NCBI GenBank assembly: GCA_026986235.1
Contig: JALSOY010000014.1
Location: forward strand, 1-5,367
From: Caldifarciminota bacterium
GTDB lineage: Bacteria; Hydrothermota; Hydrothermia; B15-G9; WFZT01
Length of the DNA: 5,367 bases
Direction: 5' to 3'
Part shown: positions 1-5,367 of the stretch, in pieces
Layout of the letters: each line of letters opens with the position of its first letter
Numbering within the stretch: position 1 is the first letter of the stretch
The notes under the pieces: generated by a model
Seen by the model: only the letters and a program-made list of their open reading frames with translations
What the model was told of the DNA's origin: nothing
Databases searched by the model: none
Position numbers and translations under genes: made by a program

Positions 1-1677
1 AGAGATAAAGATACAAAAAACCTGTTTTATCTCTATGTTCCCAATACAAAGAAGGAAGTACTGGACAGCCTTATATGGGGCCTCGTGGTTATACCGATTA
101 AAGTTAAACGAAAAGCCGGTAAGGAAGTAACTGTTGGAGAGGTATTTTTCCTCTTCAATGTAACTGAAATGCTAAATGATTTTATCTCCGAAAAAGATCT
201 GGCTCCCGGCTATAAGTTTACCCTCGTGAAAAAGGGTATGGTATTACCTGAAAATGAGCTTACGAGGTATTCTGAATGGGACAATGTGGACCTAAAAATT
301 TCTTTTAATGAATCTTCACTGACTGAGAGCAGCTGGAGACGATATGCAAGCAGTACGAAAAGGAGGCTTTTCTTACTGCTCCTTGCCCTCTGGATGGGAC
401 TCCTTTTGATAACGGCAATTATAATCCTTTTATACGACAGGACGAAAAAGCTGGAACGCGAAATGTACGAAAAGGAGAAAGAGGATAAGATGAATATGGA
501 GGCTATGGCAAAACTTATGAGTGATACGGCGAGTTCTCAAACAACCGGTTCTGGTTTCACAGATTCCCTGATAACTGCGCTCGAAACCATAACTCGTTCC
601 CACAAAGGAGTATCCTTTGCTATTTACGATAAAAAGAATAAAGAGATTTTGCACAAATACATCGGAGAGGAAGCGGTTGATGTAGACTTTGATAGATTAA
701 AGGTATCTCCCGAAGAAAAAGTGTTGATCACGACAGATGTTCAAATTTCCCGCGAAGAAGTTTATCAGATAATGTTCTACGATAAAGCCATGAAACAGGA
801 TGAGGACAGAAGAAAGTATTACGAGTCTGTTTTAAGGATAATTGATCTGGGGGCTGAGGCACTTGCCCAGAGGAATTTGAGACAGGGGATGGAGCTCAAA
901 ATGTTTAAAACGATTCTGAAGCTCCTCGGGTCAAAAGATCATTACACATGCAATCACTCACTATCCATGGCAGAGATCGCAGCATTTATTGCAGGCAATC
1001 TGGTGAAGGAAAAGTACGGCTTTTCGGACAGGGATGTCCTGGCTGTGAAATATGCGGGATTTCTTCACGACATAGGGAAAATGGGGATCCCGGACGAGAT
1101 TTTAAATAAACAGGGGAAGTACTTTCCGGAAGAGATGGCCATAATGTATAAGCATCCACTTTTCACTGAGATCATGCTCGAACCCCTTGCCGATATTTCA
1201 GACTTTTATGATATGGTTCTTAACATTGCAATCAGACATCATGAAAGAGGAGATGGGAGTGGTTACCCTTACGGCATAATCAGGAGACCTGAAGACCCTT
1301 CTAAACAGAGGGAGTATCTTGACAATTGTTACAACATGTACAGGAACGATCCTGGAAGACAGAAAAGGGTATGTGTGTTTTTCGAACCCATCATGCAGAT
1401 TCTTGCAGTTTCAGATGTGCTTGATGCAACTCTGAGAGACAGACCTTACAAATCGGCACTTTCTGATGATAGTATAATAAAAATACTTCTCGATATGAAG
1501 GAAAAAGGGCAGATTGACGCATATATTATTGATGCCACAATAAAAAATTTCCAGTCTATAAAAAGTATCCGTCCTGACGATAGAGAGGGGGACTGTGAAT
1601 CGTTCCCTTCCTTGCCTTTTAAAATTGTCGAGAAATTCCTATTCGAAGGTGACGGTAAAAAAGGAAAACATCGCTGA
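1..1677 (+). CDS. Membrane-anchored HD-GYP domain protein, probable cyclic-di-GMP phosphodiesterase (5' partial)
   Basis: Likely hydrolyses cyclic-di-GMP at the inner face of the membrane in response to an outside signal. The frame is open from base 1. A GTG at 85 has no Shine-Dalgarno site and the preceding codons read as ordinary protein, so the gene is taken to start outside the window. Counting the first codon as residue 1, about 1-120 look like the end of an extracytoplasmic, CACHE-like sensor (inferred). A transmembrane helix follows at about 123-145, then a charged, coiled-coil-like stretch, then a linker of about 130 residues that may be a degenerate GAF-type domain (weak). The HD-GYP domain starts near His319. 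It has HDIGK at 356-360 followed by MGIPDEIL, a KHP motif, and HHERGDGSGYP at 413-423, then ILAVSDVLDA and DRPYK. All main metal-binding motifs seem present, so it should be active. About 28 extra residues lie between GYP and ILAVSD compared with typical family members. The separate promoter downstream argues against co-transcription with the next operon. Confidence 0.9.
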   Translation, partial: RDKDTKNLFYLYVPNTKKEVLDSLIWGLVVIPIKVKRKAGKEVTVGEVFFLFNVTEMLNDFISEKDLAPGYKFTLVKKGMVLPENELTRYSEWDNVDLKISFNESSLTESSWRRYASSTKRRLFLLLLALWMGLLLITAIIILLYDRTKKLEREMYEKEKEDKMNMEAMAKLMSDTASSQTTGSGFTDSLITALETITRSHKGVSFAIYDKKNKEILHKYIGEEAVDVDFDRLKVSPEEKVLITTDVQISREEVYQIMFYDKAMKQDEDRRKYYESVLRIIDLGAEALAQRNLRQGMELKMFKTILKLLGSKDHYTCNHSLSMAEIAAFIAGNLVKEKYGFSDRDVLAVKYAGFLHDIGKMGIPDEILNKQGKYFPEEMAIMYKHPLFTEIMLEPLADISDFYDMVLNIAIRHHERGDGSGYPYGIIRRPEDPSKQREYLDNCYNMYRNDPGRQKRVCVFFEPIMQILAVSDVLDATLRDRPYKSALSDDSIIKILLDMKEKGQIDAYIIDATIKNFQSIKSIRPDDREGDCESFPSLPFKIVEKFLFEGDGKKGKHR

Positions 1678-1812
1678 TTTTCCCTTCGGAGTTTTATTGT
1701 TTTACTTATTCAGTTCTGGTTTATTGCAAATAAAATTTAATATTTTGAAAAGTGGGGAGGTCTATTTTGAGGGTTTCGCAATGAATATTTATTCAAAATA
1801 AAGGGTTTTTCA
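1678..1812. other. AT-rich intergenic region with a repeated 8-mer
   Basis: No convincing gene is seen here. The stretch lies between the HD-GYP stop and the operon promoter. The 8-mer TATTTTGA occurs at 1741-1748 and 1763-1770, and its reverse complement TCAAAATA at 1793-1800. The second and third copies form an inverted repeat. A shorter palindrome, TGAATA-TT-TATTCA, lies at 1782-1795. These could be regulator sites, but AT-rich DNA makes such words fairly likely by chance. No strong terminator for the HD-GYP gene is visible. Confidence 0.4.
1741..1800. repeat. Three copies of TATTTTGA (two direct, one inverted)
   Basis: Exact copies lie at 1741-1748 and 1763-1770 on the plus strand, 22 bp apart start to start, which is about two helical turns. 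A copy on the minus strand lies at 1793-1800. The cluster ends 12 bp before the -35 box, where an activator or an upstream operator would bind. The repeat is seen directly; a regulatory role is inference. Confidence 0.4.
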
Positions 1813-1842
1813 TTGACAGTTGGTAACACATTTCATTAAAAT
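1813..1842 (+). promoter_or_regulatory. Sigma-70-type promoter for the complex II operon
   Basis: A perfect -35 box TTGACA (1813-1818) is followed after 18 bp by TAAAAT (1837-1842), which matches the -10 consensus at five of six positions. Read as TTAAAA at 1836-1841, the spacing is 17 bp. Transcription would start near 1849, leaving a leader of only about 23 nt before the GTG start, with the ribosome binding site inside it. This is the only good promoter seen ahead of the four complex II genes. Confidence 0.7.
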
Positions 1843-1861
1843 CTTGAAAAATCAATAACTT

Positions 1862-1867
1862 GGAGGT
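1862..1867 (+). promoter_or_regulatory. Ribosome binding site supporting the GTG start of sdhA
   Basis: GGAGGT sits five bases before a GTG codon at 1873. The next residues lead straight into the FAD-binding beta strand and glycine-rich loop, so this GTG is the natural start even though it is not ATG. Confidence 0.85.
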
Positions 1868-1872
1868 TTGAA

Positions 1873-3600
1873 GTGGCACAGGTTATAGATCATGATGTCT
1901 TGGTATTAGGAAGTGGTATAGCTGGACTGAGGGCCGCCCTGGAGGTTTTGCGTGTCTCCAGGGGTAAGGTTAATGTAGGAATTGTTACAAAAGTCCAGCT
2001 AATGAGGTCCCACTCCGTTTGCGCAGAAGGAGGTACCGCAGCCGTTCTGCGACCGGAGGAGGGTGACAGCTTCGAACTCCACGCATGGGATACGGTTAAA
2101 GGCAGTGACTTCCTCGCTGATCAGGATGCTGTGTTTAAATTTGTTGAGGCGATGCCAGAAGAGATTTTGCTTTACGACCACTGGGGAATCCCCTGGTCAA
2201 GGAGGCCGGACGGCAAAATCAACCAGCGTCCCTTCGGTGGACATTCTTTTCCCCGCGCAACATTCGCGGCTGATAAAACCGGCTTCTTCGAGATGCAGAC
2301 TCTGTACGACACACTACTAAAGTGGGATAACTGGTCCCGTTACGATGAGTTTTTTGTGACAAAATTGTTCGTAAAGGATGGCAAATTTGTTGGGTTTACT
2401 GCCTTTGATGCCTCCACCGGGGAGTTTTATTTCTTCAGAGGTAAGGCCCTTATCCTTGCCACTGGTGGGACGGGTAGGATTTATTCGTTTACAACCTTTT
2501 CCCATACAGTAACTGGAGACGGACTTGCTATGGCCTACAGAGCAGGACTCCCCCTGAAAGATATGGAATTCATCCAGTTTCATCCCACCGGTCTTGTTCC
2601 AAGTGGAATACTGCTTTCGGAAGCCGCAAGGGGAGAAGGAGGATACCTGCTGAACAAATATGGCGAGAGATTTATGGCAAAGTATGCACCCGGTATGATG
2701 GAACTTGCCCCACGAGACATCGTTTCACGCTCGATGTACACAGAAATCCTTGAAGGAAGGGGAGTCAAAGGCCCCCACGGACTTGACTATGTGTTCCTCG
2801 ATTTGAGACATCTCGGTGCAAAAAGGATTAACGAAAGATTGCATCTCATTCGTGAGGTAACTATGAGATACATCGGAGTTGACCCTATAGAAGAACCGAT
2901 TCCCGTTAGACCCGTAGCGCACTATCTCATGGGTGGTATCCATGTGGACATCAACGGTAAAAGCCCGAACCATCCCAACATCTGGGCAGCTGGTGAAAAC
3001 GCATGTGTATCCATTCACGGTGCAAATAGGCTCGGTACAAATTCAACGGCAGAATGTAGCGCCTATGGTAAGTTTACTGGTGATGCGGCAGCCAGATTTG
3101 TGATGACAGAAGAGGGTGGGGCTTTCCCTGAAATTCCCAGAAAAGAAATTGACGAAGAAGAAAAGTTTGTCATGGAATACATGCGCGGAAAGAAGGGAAA
3201 GGAAAATCTATACAAAATCAGGAAAGAGTTGCGCGAGACCATGGACAGATATGTGTACATTTTCAGGGATGAGGAGGGGCTGAAAAAGGCGATAGAAAAG
3301 ATCAAAGAGCTGAAAGAGCGTTATAAGGATATTAAAGTGGATGATACGAGCAGGGTTTACAACTCGCAGCTCATCAATGCCCTTGAGCTGAGAAACATGC
3401 TGGATGTGGCAGAGGTAGTCGCTGTTTCCGCCTATCATAGAAAGGAATCGAGGGGCGCCCATGCACGCAGGGATTATCCAAAGAGAGACGATAAAAACTT
3501 CCTGAAGCACACTCTTGCTTATTATACCGAGAAAGGCCCGAAGCTCGAATACATCCCTGTCAAAATAGTTGCCTGGAAACCCGTTGAGAGAAAATATTAG
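1873..3600 (+). CDS. sdhA: Succinate dehydrogenase/fumarate reductase flavoprotein subunit (FrdA-like)
   Basis: Catalytic subunit of complex II, interconverting succinate and fumarate with a covalently bound FAD. At 575 residues it has the usual family length. The dinucleotide-binding loop is LGSGIAG (residues 12-18). His47 in RSHSVCAEGG is the expected site of covalent FAD attachment. Substrate and proton-transfer residues seen by motif are His237 (FHPTG), Arg253 (ARGEGG), His350 (AHYLMGGI) and Arg386 (HGANRLGTNS). Segments such as PWSRRPDGK, FAADKTGF, YLDLRHLG-type VFLDLRHLG and GVDPIEEPIPVRP resemble E. coli FrdA more than SdhA. The C-terminal helical domain ends with the typical ESRGAHARRDYP motif. 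No signal peptide is seen, so it should face the cytoplasm. It is the first gene of the A-C-D-B operon, and its stop codon overlaps the ribosome binding site of the next gene. The family call is sure; the physiological direction and Sdh-or-Frd naming are not. Confidence 0.97.
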   Translation: MAQVIDHDVLVLGSGIAGLRAALEVLRVSRGKVNVGIVTKVQLMRSHSVCAEGGTAAVLRPEEGDSFELHAWDTVKGSDFLADQDAVFKFVEAMPEEILLYDHWGIPWSRRPDGKINQRPFGGHSFPRATFAADKTGFFEMQTLYDTLLKWDNWSRYDEFFVTKLFVKDGKFVGFTAFDASTGEFYFFRGKALILATGGTGRIYSFTTFSHTVTGDGLAMAYRAGLPLKDMEFIQFHPTGLVPSGILLSEAARGEGGYLLNKYGERFMAKYAPGMMELAPRDIVSRSMYTEILEGRGVKGPHGLDYVFLDLRHLGAKRINERLHLIREVTMRYIGVDPIEEPIPVRPVAHYLMGGIHVDINGKSPNHPNIWAAGENACVSIHGANRLGTNSTAECSAYGKFTGDAAARFVMTEEGGAFPEIPRKEIDEEEKFVMEYMRGKKGKENLYKIRKELRETMDRYVYIFRDEEGLKKAIEKIKELKERYKDIKVDDTSRVYNSQLINALELRNMLDVAEVVAVSAYHRKESRGAHARRDYPKRDDKNFLKHTLAYYTEKGPKLEYIPVKIVAWKPVERKY

Positions 3601-3612
3601 GAGGTTTTTTTC

Positions 3613-3996
3613 ATGGCAAAGAAAGCTCGCCCAAATAGAATTGGAGTAAAGGGCTGGTGGACCGGTGGAAAGTATGGAGTGGAAAAGAAAGCCTATTTCC
3701 TTCATCGCCTCACCGGTCTCATTATAGTTTTTTATCTGATAGCCCACATAATACATCAAGGACCCTGGATTGCATGGTGGGAACTCATCGTTGTCCTTGC
3801 ATTTATTTACCATGCTATGAACGGAATAAGGCTGATTATAACTGAACTTGGATTTGGCGTTGGTCGTCCTACACTTCCCTCCTTTCCCTATGTGCCTGAG
3901 AGTCTCGTGAAAACCCGTCCACTATTCTGGATTCTCATGGCGTTTAGCGCCATCTATATTGTTCTCGCCATTGTTGGCTTTGCCAAAGGAGGTTGA
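3613..3996 (+). CDS. sdhC: Succinate dehydrogenase/fumarate reductase membrane anchor, SdhC-type cytochrome b subunit
   Basis: Membrane anchor of complex II, expected to help bind quinone and heme b. It has 127 residues, with a basic, soluble N-terminus of about 25 residues and three predicted transmembrane helices at about 28-48, 53-77 and 103-123. The SdhC signature HRLTG is at 31-35; in E. coli the equivalent His-Arg lies near the quinone site. YHAMNGIR at 66-73 matches the conserved SdhC helix II motif whose histidine (here His67) ligates heme b. His45 and His48 at the end of helix I are possible further heme ligands. The ATG at 3613 follows AGGAGGT at 3599-3605, which overlaps the stop codon of the flavoprotein gene and suggests translational coupling. 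The downstream anchor gene begins two bases after this stop. The assignment rests on motifs, topology and operon position, since these anchors diverge quickly. Confidence 0.9.
   Translation: MAKKARPNRIGVKGWWTGGKYGVEKKAYFLHRLTGLIIVFYLIAHIIHQGPWIAWWELIVVLAFIYHAMNGIRLIITELGFGVGRPTLPSFPYVPESLVKTRPLFWILMAFSAIYIVLAIVGFAKGG
3985..3992 (+). promoter_or_regulatory. Ribosome binding site deciding the sdhD start
   Basis: AAAGGAGG lies inside the last codons of sdhC, six bases before ATG at 3999. A TTG two codons earlier (3993) directly abuts this site and is too close to be used, so the ATG is preferred and gives a 95-residue protein. Confidence 0.8.
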
Positions 3997-3998
3997 AA

Positions 3999-4286
3999 AT
4001 GAAAGAATCCATTCTCTGGCTTTTTCAGATTGTGACAGGGATACTCATTTTCGTGCTGCTGGGACTTCACATTTCTGCCCAGCATCTTGGAACATTCGGA
4101 AGTTTTCCAGATCTCTCTTCCTTCGCCTACAAGACTCTCCTGTTCGTTGCACTTTATCACGGTCTCTTCGGTCTCCGATCTGTACTTCTTGAGATCAACC
4201 TGGGGCGTGGCGCTGAGAAGGCTATTTCCTGGCTGCTTTTCCTCGGTGGCCTTGTTTTCTTTATCTATTACGGAATTATGGCATAG
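3999..4286 (+). CDS. sdhD: Succinate dehydrogenase/fumarate reductase second membrane anchor, SdhD-like subunit
   Basis: Second hydrophobic anchor of complex II. It has 95 residues with three predicted transmembrane helices at about 5-26, 44-66 and 76-93. YHGLFGLR at 53-60 parallels the SdhC motif YHAMNGIR and the SdhD helix II segment that carries a heme-ligating histidine in E. coli, making His54 a likely heme b ligand. His24 lies ten residues after the glycine of a helix I TG pair, exactly as His45 does in the SdhC-like partner, so the two anchors look like diverged copies of one another. The gene starts two bases after the sdhC stop and its own stop (TAG at 4284-4286) overlaps the AGGAGG of the next gene. 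Sequence motifs alone would be modest evidence; position between sdhC and sdhB makes the call strong. Confidence 0.87.
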   Translation: MKESILWLFQIVTGILIFVLLGLHISAQHLGTFGSFPDLSSFAYKTLLFVALYHGLFGLRSVLLEINLGRGAEKAISWLLFLGGLVFFIYYGIMA

Positions 4287-4299
4287 GAGGATTTGTTAA

Positions 4300-5160
4300 A
4301 TGGCACAGAAAGAGATTCAGATAAAGGAAGTTTTAAGTGACGAAATCGTCAAAAAAGTTAAGTTTAAGGTAAAAAAGTTTGATCCTGAGAAGGATGACAA
4401 ACCATACTATGCGGAGTACGATGTTCCTGTATGGCGCGGGATGACGGTGCTTGATGGACTGCTTTATGTAAAAGAGGATCTTGACGGTACCGTAAACTTC
4501 AGATACTCCTGCAGAATGGGTATCTGTGGTTCCTGCGGAATGTTCATAAATGGGAAACCGAGAATGGCGTGTATGACGCAGATACTTGAGCTCGGTACCG
4601 ATGTAATCGAAATTGCTCCACTTCCAAATCTCGATAATATAAGAGACCTTGTTCCAGATTCTACACCGTTTTTTGAGAAGCATAGGAAGGTGAAGCCCTA
4701 TCTTATACGGCAGGATGTTAAAGAACAGGAAAATCCCATTGGAGAATATTATCAGACACCAGAAGAGCACGAGTATTATTCTCAGTTTTCATTTTGTATA
4801 AAGTGTAGTCTCTGCTATGCTGCCTGTCCTACAGCGGCTTCTGACCCTGAGTACCTCGGTCCTCAGGCATTGGCTCAGGCCTACAGGTATTCAGTTGATA
4901 CAAGAGACGAAGGATTCGAGGAAAGGGTTATGGTTGTAGATGATCCCCATGGATGCTGGAGATGTCACTACGCGGGCGCATGTTCTGAGGTTTGTCCAAA
5001 AGGTGTGGATCCAGCCAAGGCTATACAGTTGCTCAAGGGTCTGATTTTGAAGTACAGACTTGGACTGAAGAAAAAGAGGAAGGGAGCAGGGGTTATACCG
5101 GCTCATCCGAGGCCGGGAGTAAAAAAGGCCCCAAAGAGGACGGTAGTTCAGGAAGATTGA
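4300..5160 (+). CDS. sdhB: Succinate dehydrogenase/fumarate reductase iron-sulfur subunit (FrdB-like)
   Basis: Electron-transfer subunit linking the flavin to quinone and heme in the membrane. It has 286 residues. The N-terminal ferredoxin-like domain binds a [2Fe-2S] cluster through Cys71, Cys76, Cys79 (CRMGICGSC) and Cys91. The C-terminal domain has CIKCSLCYAACP, with Cys166, Cys169 and Cys172 plus Cys232 for [4Fe-4S], and Cys176, Cys222 and Cys228 for [3Fe-4S]. Cys222-228-232 spacing is the same as in E. coli FrdB, and the CSEVCPKGVDP segment is also FrdB-like. All cluster ligands are present, so the protein should be functional. An additional Cys219 is not an expected ligand. After the last cluster residue there are 54 residues, ending in a Lys/Arg/Pro-rich tail longer than in E. 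coli FrdB. ATG at 4300 follows AGGAGG at 4285-4290. It is the last gene of the operon and a strong terminator begins at its stop. Confidence 0.97.
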   Translation: MAQKEIQIKEVLSDEIVKKVKFKVKKFDPEKDDKPYYAEYDVPVWRGMTVLDGLLYVKEDLDGTVNFRYSCRMGICGSCGMFINGKPRMACMTQILELGTDVIEIAPLPNLDNIRDLVPDSTPFFEKHRKVKPYLIRQDVKEQENPIGEYYQTPEEHEYYSQFSFCIKCSLCYAACPTAASDPEYLGPQALAQAYRYSVDTRDEGFEERVMVVDDPHGCWRCHYAGACSEVCPKGVDPAKAIQLLKGLILKYRLGLKKKRKGAGVIPAHPRPGVKKAPKRTVVQED

Positions 5161-5201
5161 AAAAAAAGGGGGCCGCATCGAAGATGCGGCCCCCTTTTTT
5201 T
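5161..5201. terminator. Strong bidirectional intrinsic terminator
   Basis: A perfect 12-bp GC-rich stem pairs 5168-5179 (GGGGGCCGCATC) with 5183-5194 (GATGCGGCCCCC) around the loop GAA. A run of seven A (5161-5167, eight counting the last base of the sdhB stop) precedes it and seven T (5195-5201) follow it. Each strand therefore shows a hairpin followed by a U-run, so it can end the complex II transcript and the convergent minus-strand transcript. The A and T runs can also pair and extend the stem to 19 bp. Confidence 0.95.
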
Positions 5202-5222
5202 ACTCAGTCAAAACCCCCACAA

Positions 5223-5240
5223 TTCTAAAAGTTTTTAGAA
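5223..5240. repeat. AT-rich palindrome between convergent genes
   Basis: TTCTAAAA (5223-5230) and TTTTAGAA (5233-5240) are perfect inverted repeats with a two-base spacer. The arms are AT-rich and the loop is too small for a stable RNA hairpin without opening further pairs, and no U-run follows on either strand. It lies between the shared terminator and the end of the minus-strand gene. Its function is unknown and it may be chance. Confidence 0.35.
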
Positions 5241-5262
5241 GGGAACAGGGTTTTCACGGCCT

Positions 5263-5367
5263 TTACTTTAACCTCAAATCTTCATAGGCAGAAAGGGCTG
5301 CCACAGCTCCCTGCCCTGCGGCGACTATGATCTGGGCCTGAGAACCCGTTATATCACCCGCCGCATA
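5263..5367 (-). CDS. Thioredoxin-reductase-like FAD/NAD(P)-disulfide oxidoreductase (C-terminal fragment)
   Basis: Only the last 34 codons and the TAA stop (5263-5265) are inside the window; the gene continues past the right edge. The visible peptide begins YAAGDITGSQAQIIVAAGQG and ends EDLRLK. The AAGD motif, in which the Asp contacts the FAD ribityl/phosphate, followed by a Q-x-x-x-A-A-G-x-G-A-x-A-A-L helix, is the characteristic C-terminus of the thioredoxin reductase family (TrxB, AhpF and related ferredoxin-NADP reductases). The short fragment cannot tell these apart, because the redox-active CxxC region lies outside. The gene converges on the complex II operon and probably shares its terminator. 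It was identified by translating the minus strand at the edge of the window. Confidence 0.85.
   Translation of the reverse strand, partial: YAAGDITGSQAQIIVAAGQGAVAALSAYEDLRLK

Noticed and set aside
1663..1683. Possible hairpin at the end of the HD-GYP gene (GGAAAA with TTTTCC) followed by T-rich DNA, as a terminator.
   Set aside because: The stem is only six mostly A-T pairs, has a large or bulged loop and overlaps the stop codon; it is too weak to call.
1754..1801. A Shine-Dalgarno-like GGGGAGGT at 1754-1761 followed by a five-codon TTG mini-ORF (1767-1784) that overlaps a six-codon ATG mini-ORF (1781-1801), resembling a leader peptide.
   Set aside because: The peptides are tiny, AT-rich and without regulatory codon runs, and both lie upstream of the likely transcription start near 1849, so they would not be on the operon mRNA.
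1595..1801. Open frame of 68 codons overlapping the end of the HD-GYP gene.
   Set aside because: It lies mostly out of frame inside a well-supported gene, has no ribosome binding site, and its translation looks like no known protein.
3208..3813. Minus-strand open frame of 201 codons across the end of sdhA and start of sdhC.
   Set aside because: It is antisense to two genes with clear conserved motifs, lacks recognisable domains and looks like a shadow of their codon use.
4333..4770. Minus-strand open frame of 145 codons inside sdhB.
   Set aside because: It is fully antisense to the conserved iron-sulfur protein, with no ribosome binding site or family resemblance noticed.
1..5367. CRISPR array, tRNA or rRNA genes, insertion sequences or phage-like attachment sites.
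   Set aside because: I saw no regularly spaced repeats, tRNA-like cloverleaf, transposase motifs or target-site duplications; the window is filled by ordinary metabolic and signalling genes.

Overview
The window is bacterial: Shine-Dalgarno sites before each internal gene, GTG and ATG starts, an intrinsic terminator and tight gene packing. Base composition is moderate to AT-rich. The proteins are rich in Lys, Glu and Arg, and AGA/AGG and GGA codons are common. This would suit a thermophilic or anaerobic lineage, but the sequence alone does not fix the phylum.

Layout. (1) 1-1677, plus strand: the 3' part of a membrane-anchored HD-GYP protein, a likely cyclic-di-GMP phosphodiesterase. Its reading frame is open through the left edge, so the true start lies outside. 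(2) 1678-1872: an AT-rich intergenic region with a good sigma-70-type promoter and three copies of an 8-bp word upstream of it. (3) 1873-5160, plus strand: a compact four-gene operon for a succinate:quinone oxidoreductase / fumarate reductase (complex II), in the order flavoprotein (A), membrane anchor (C), membrane anchor (D), iron-sulfur protein (B). (4) 5160-5201: a very strong hairpin with A- and T-tracts, able to terminate in both directions. (5) 5263-5367, minus strand: the last 34 codons of a thioredoxin-reductase-like flavoprotein that converges on the operon.

The complex II genes make one enzyme. A holds covalent FAD and the dicarboxylate site. B carries the [2Fe-2S], [4Fe-4S] and [3Fe-4S] clusters that pass electrons to the membrane. 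C and D anchor the complex and should bind quinone and heme b. A and B look closer to the E. coli FrdA/FrdB type than to SdhA/SdhB, while C and D are SdhC/SdhD-like. C and D have histidines at matching positions that would suit a two-heme anchor. The direction used in the cell (succinate oxidation or fumarate reduction) cannot be read from sequence. The HD-GYP gene appears to be a separate transcription unit, with no sign of a functional link to complex II.

I found no clearly new biological system. The points most worth a second look are the Frd-like catalytic half on a putative diheme SdhCD anchor in A-C-D-B order, the long insertion inside the HD-GYP domain, and the repeated 8-mer in front of the operon promoter.
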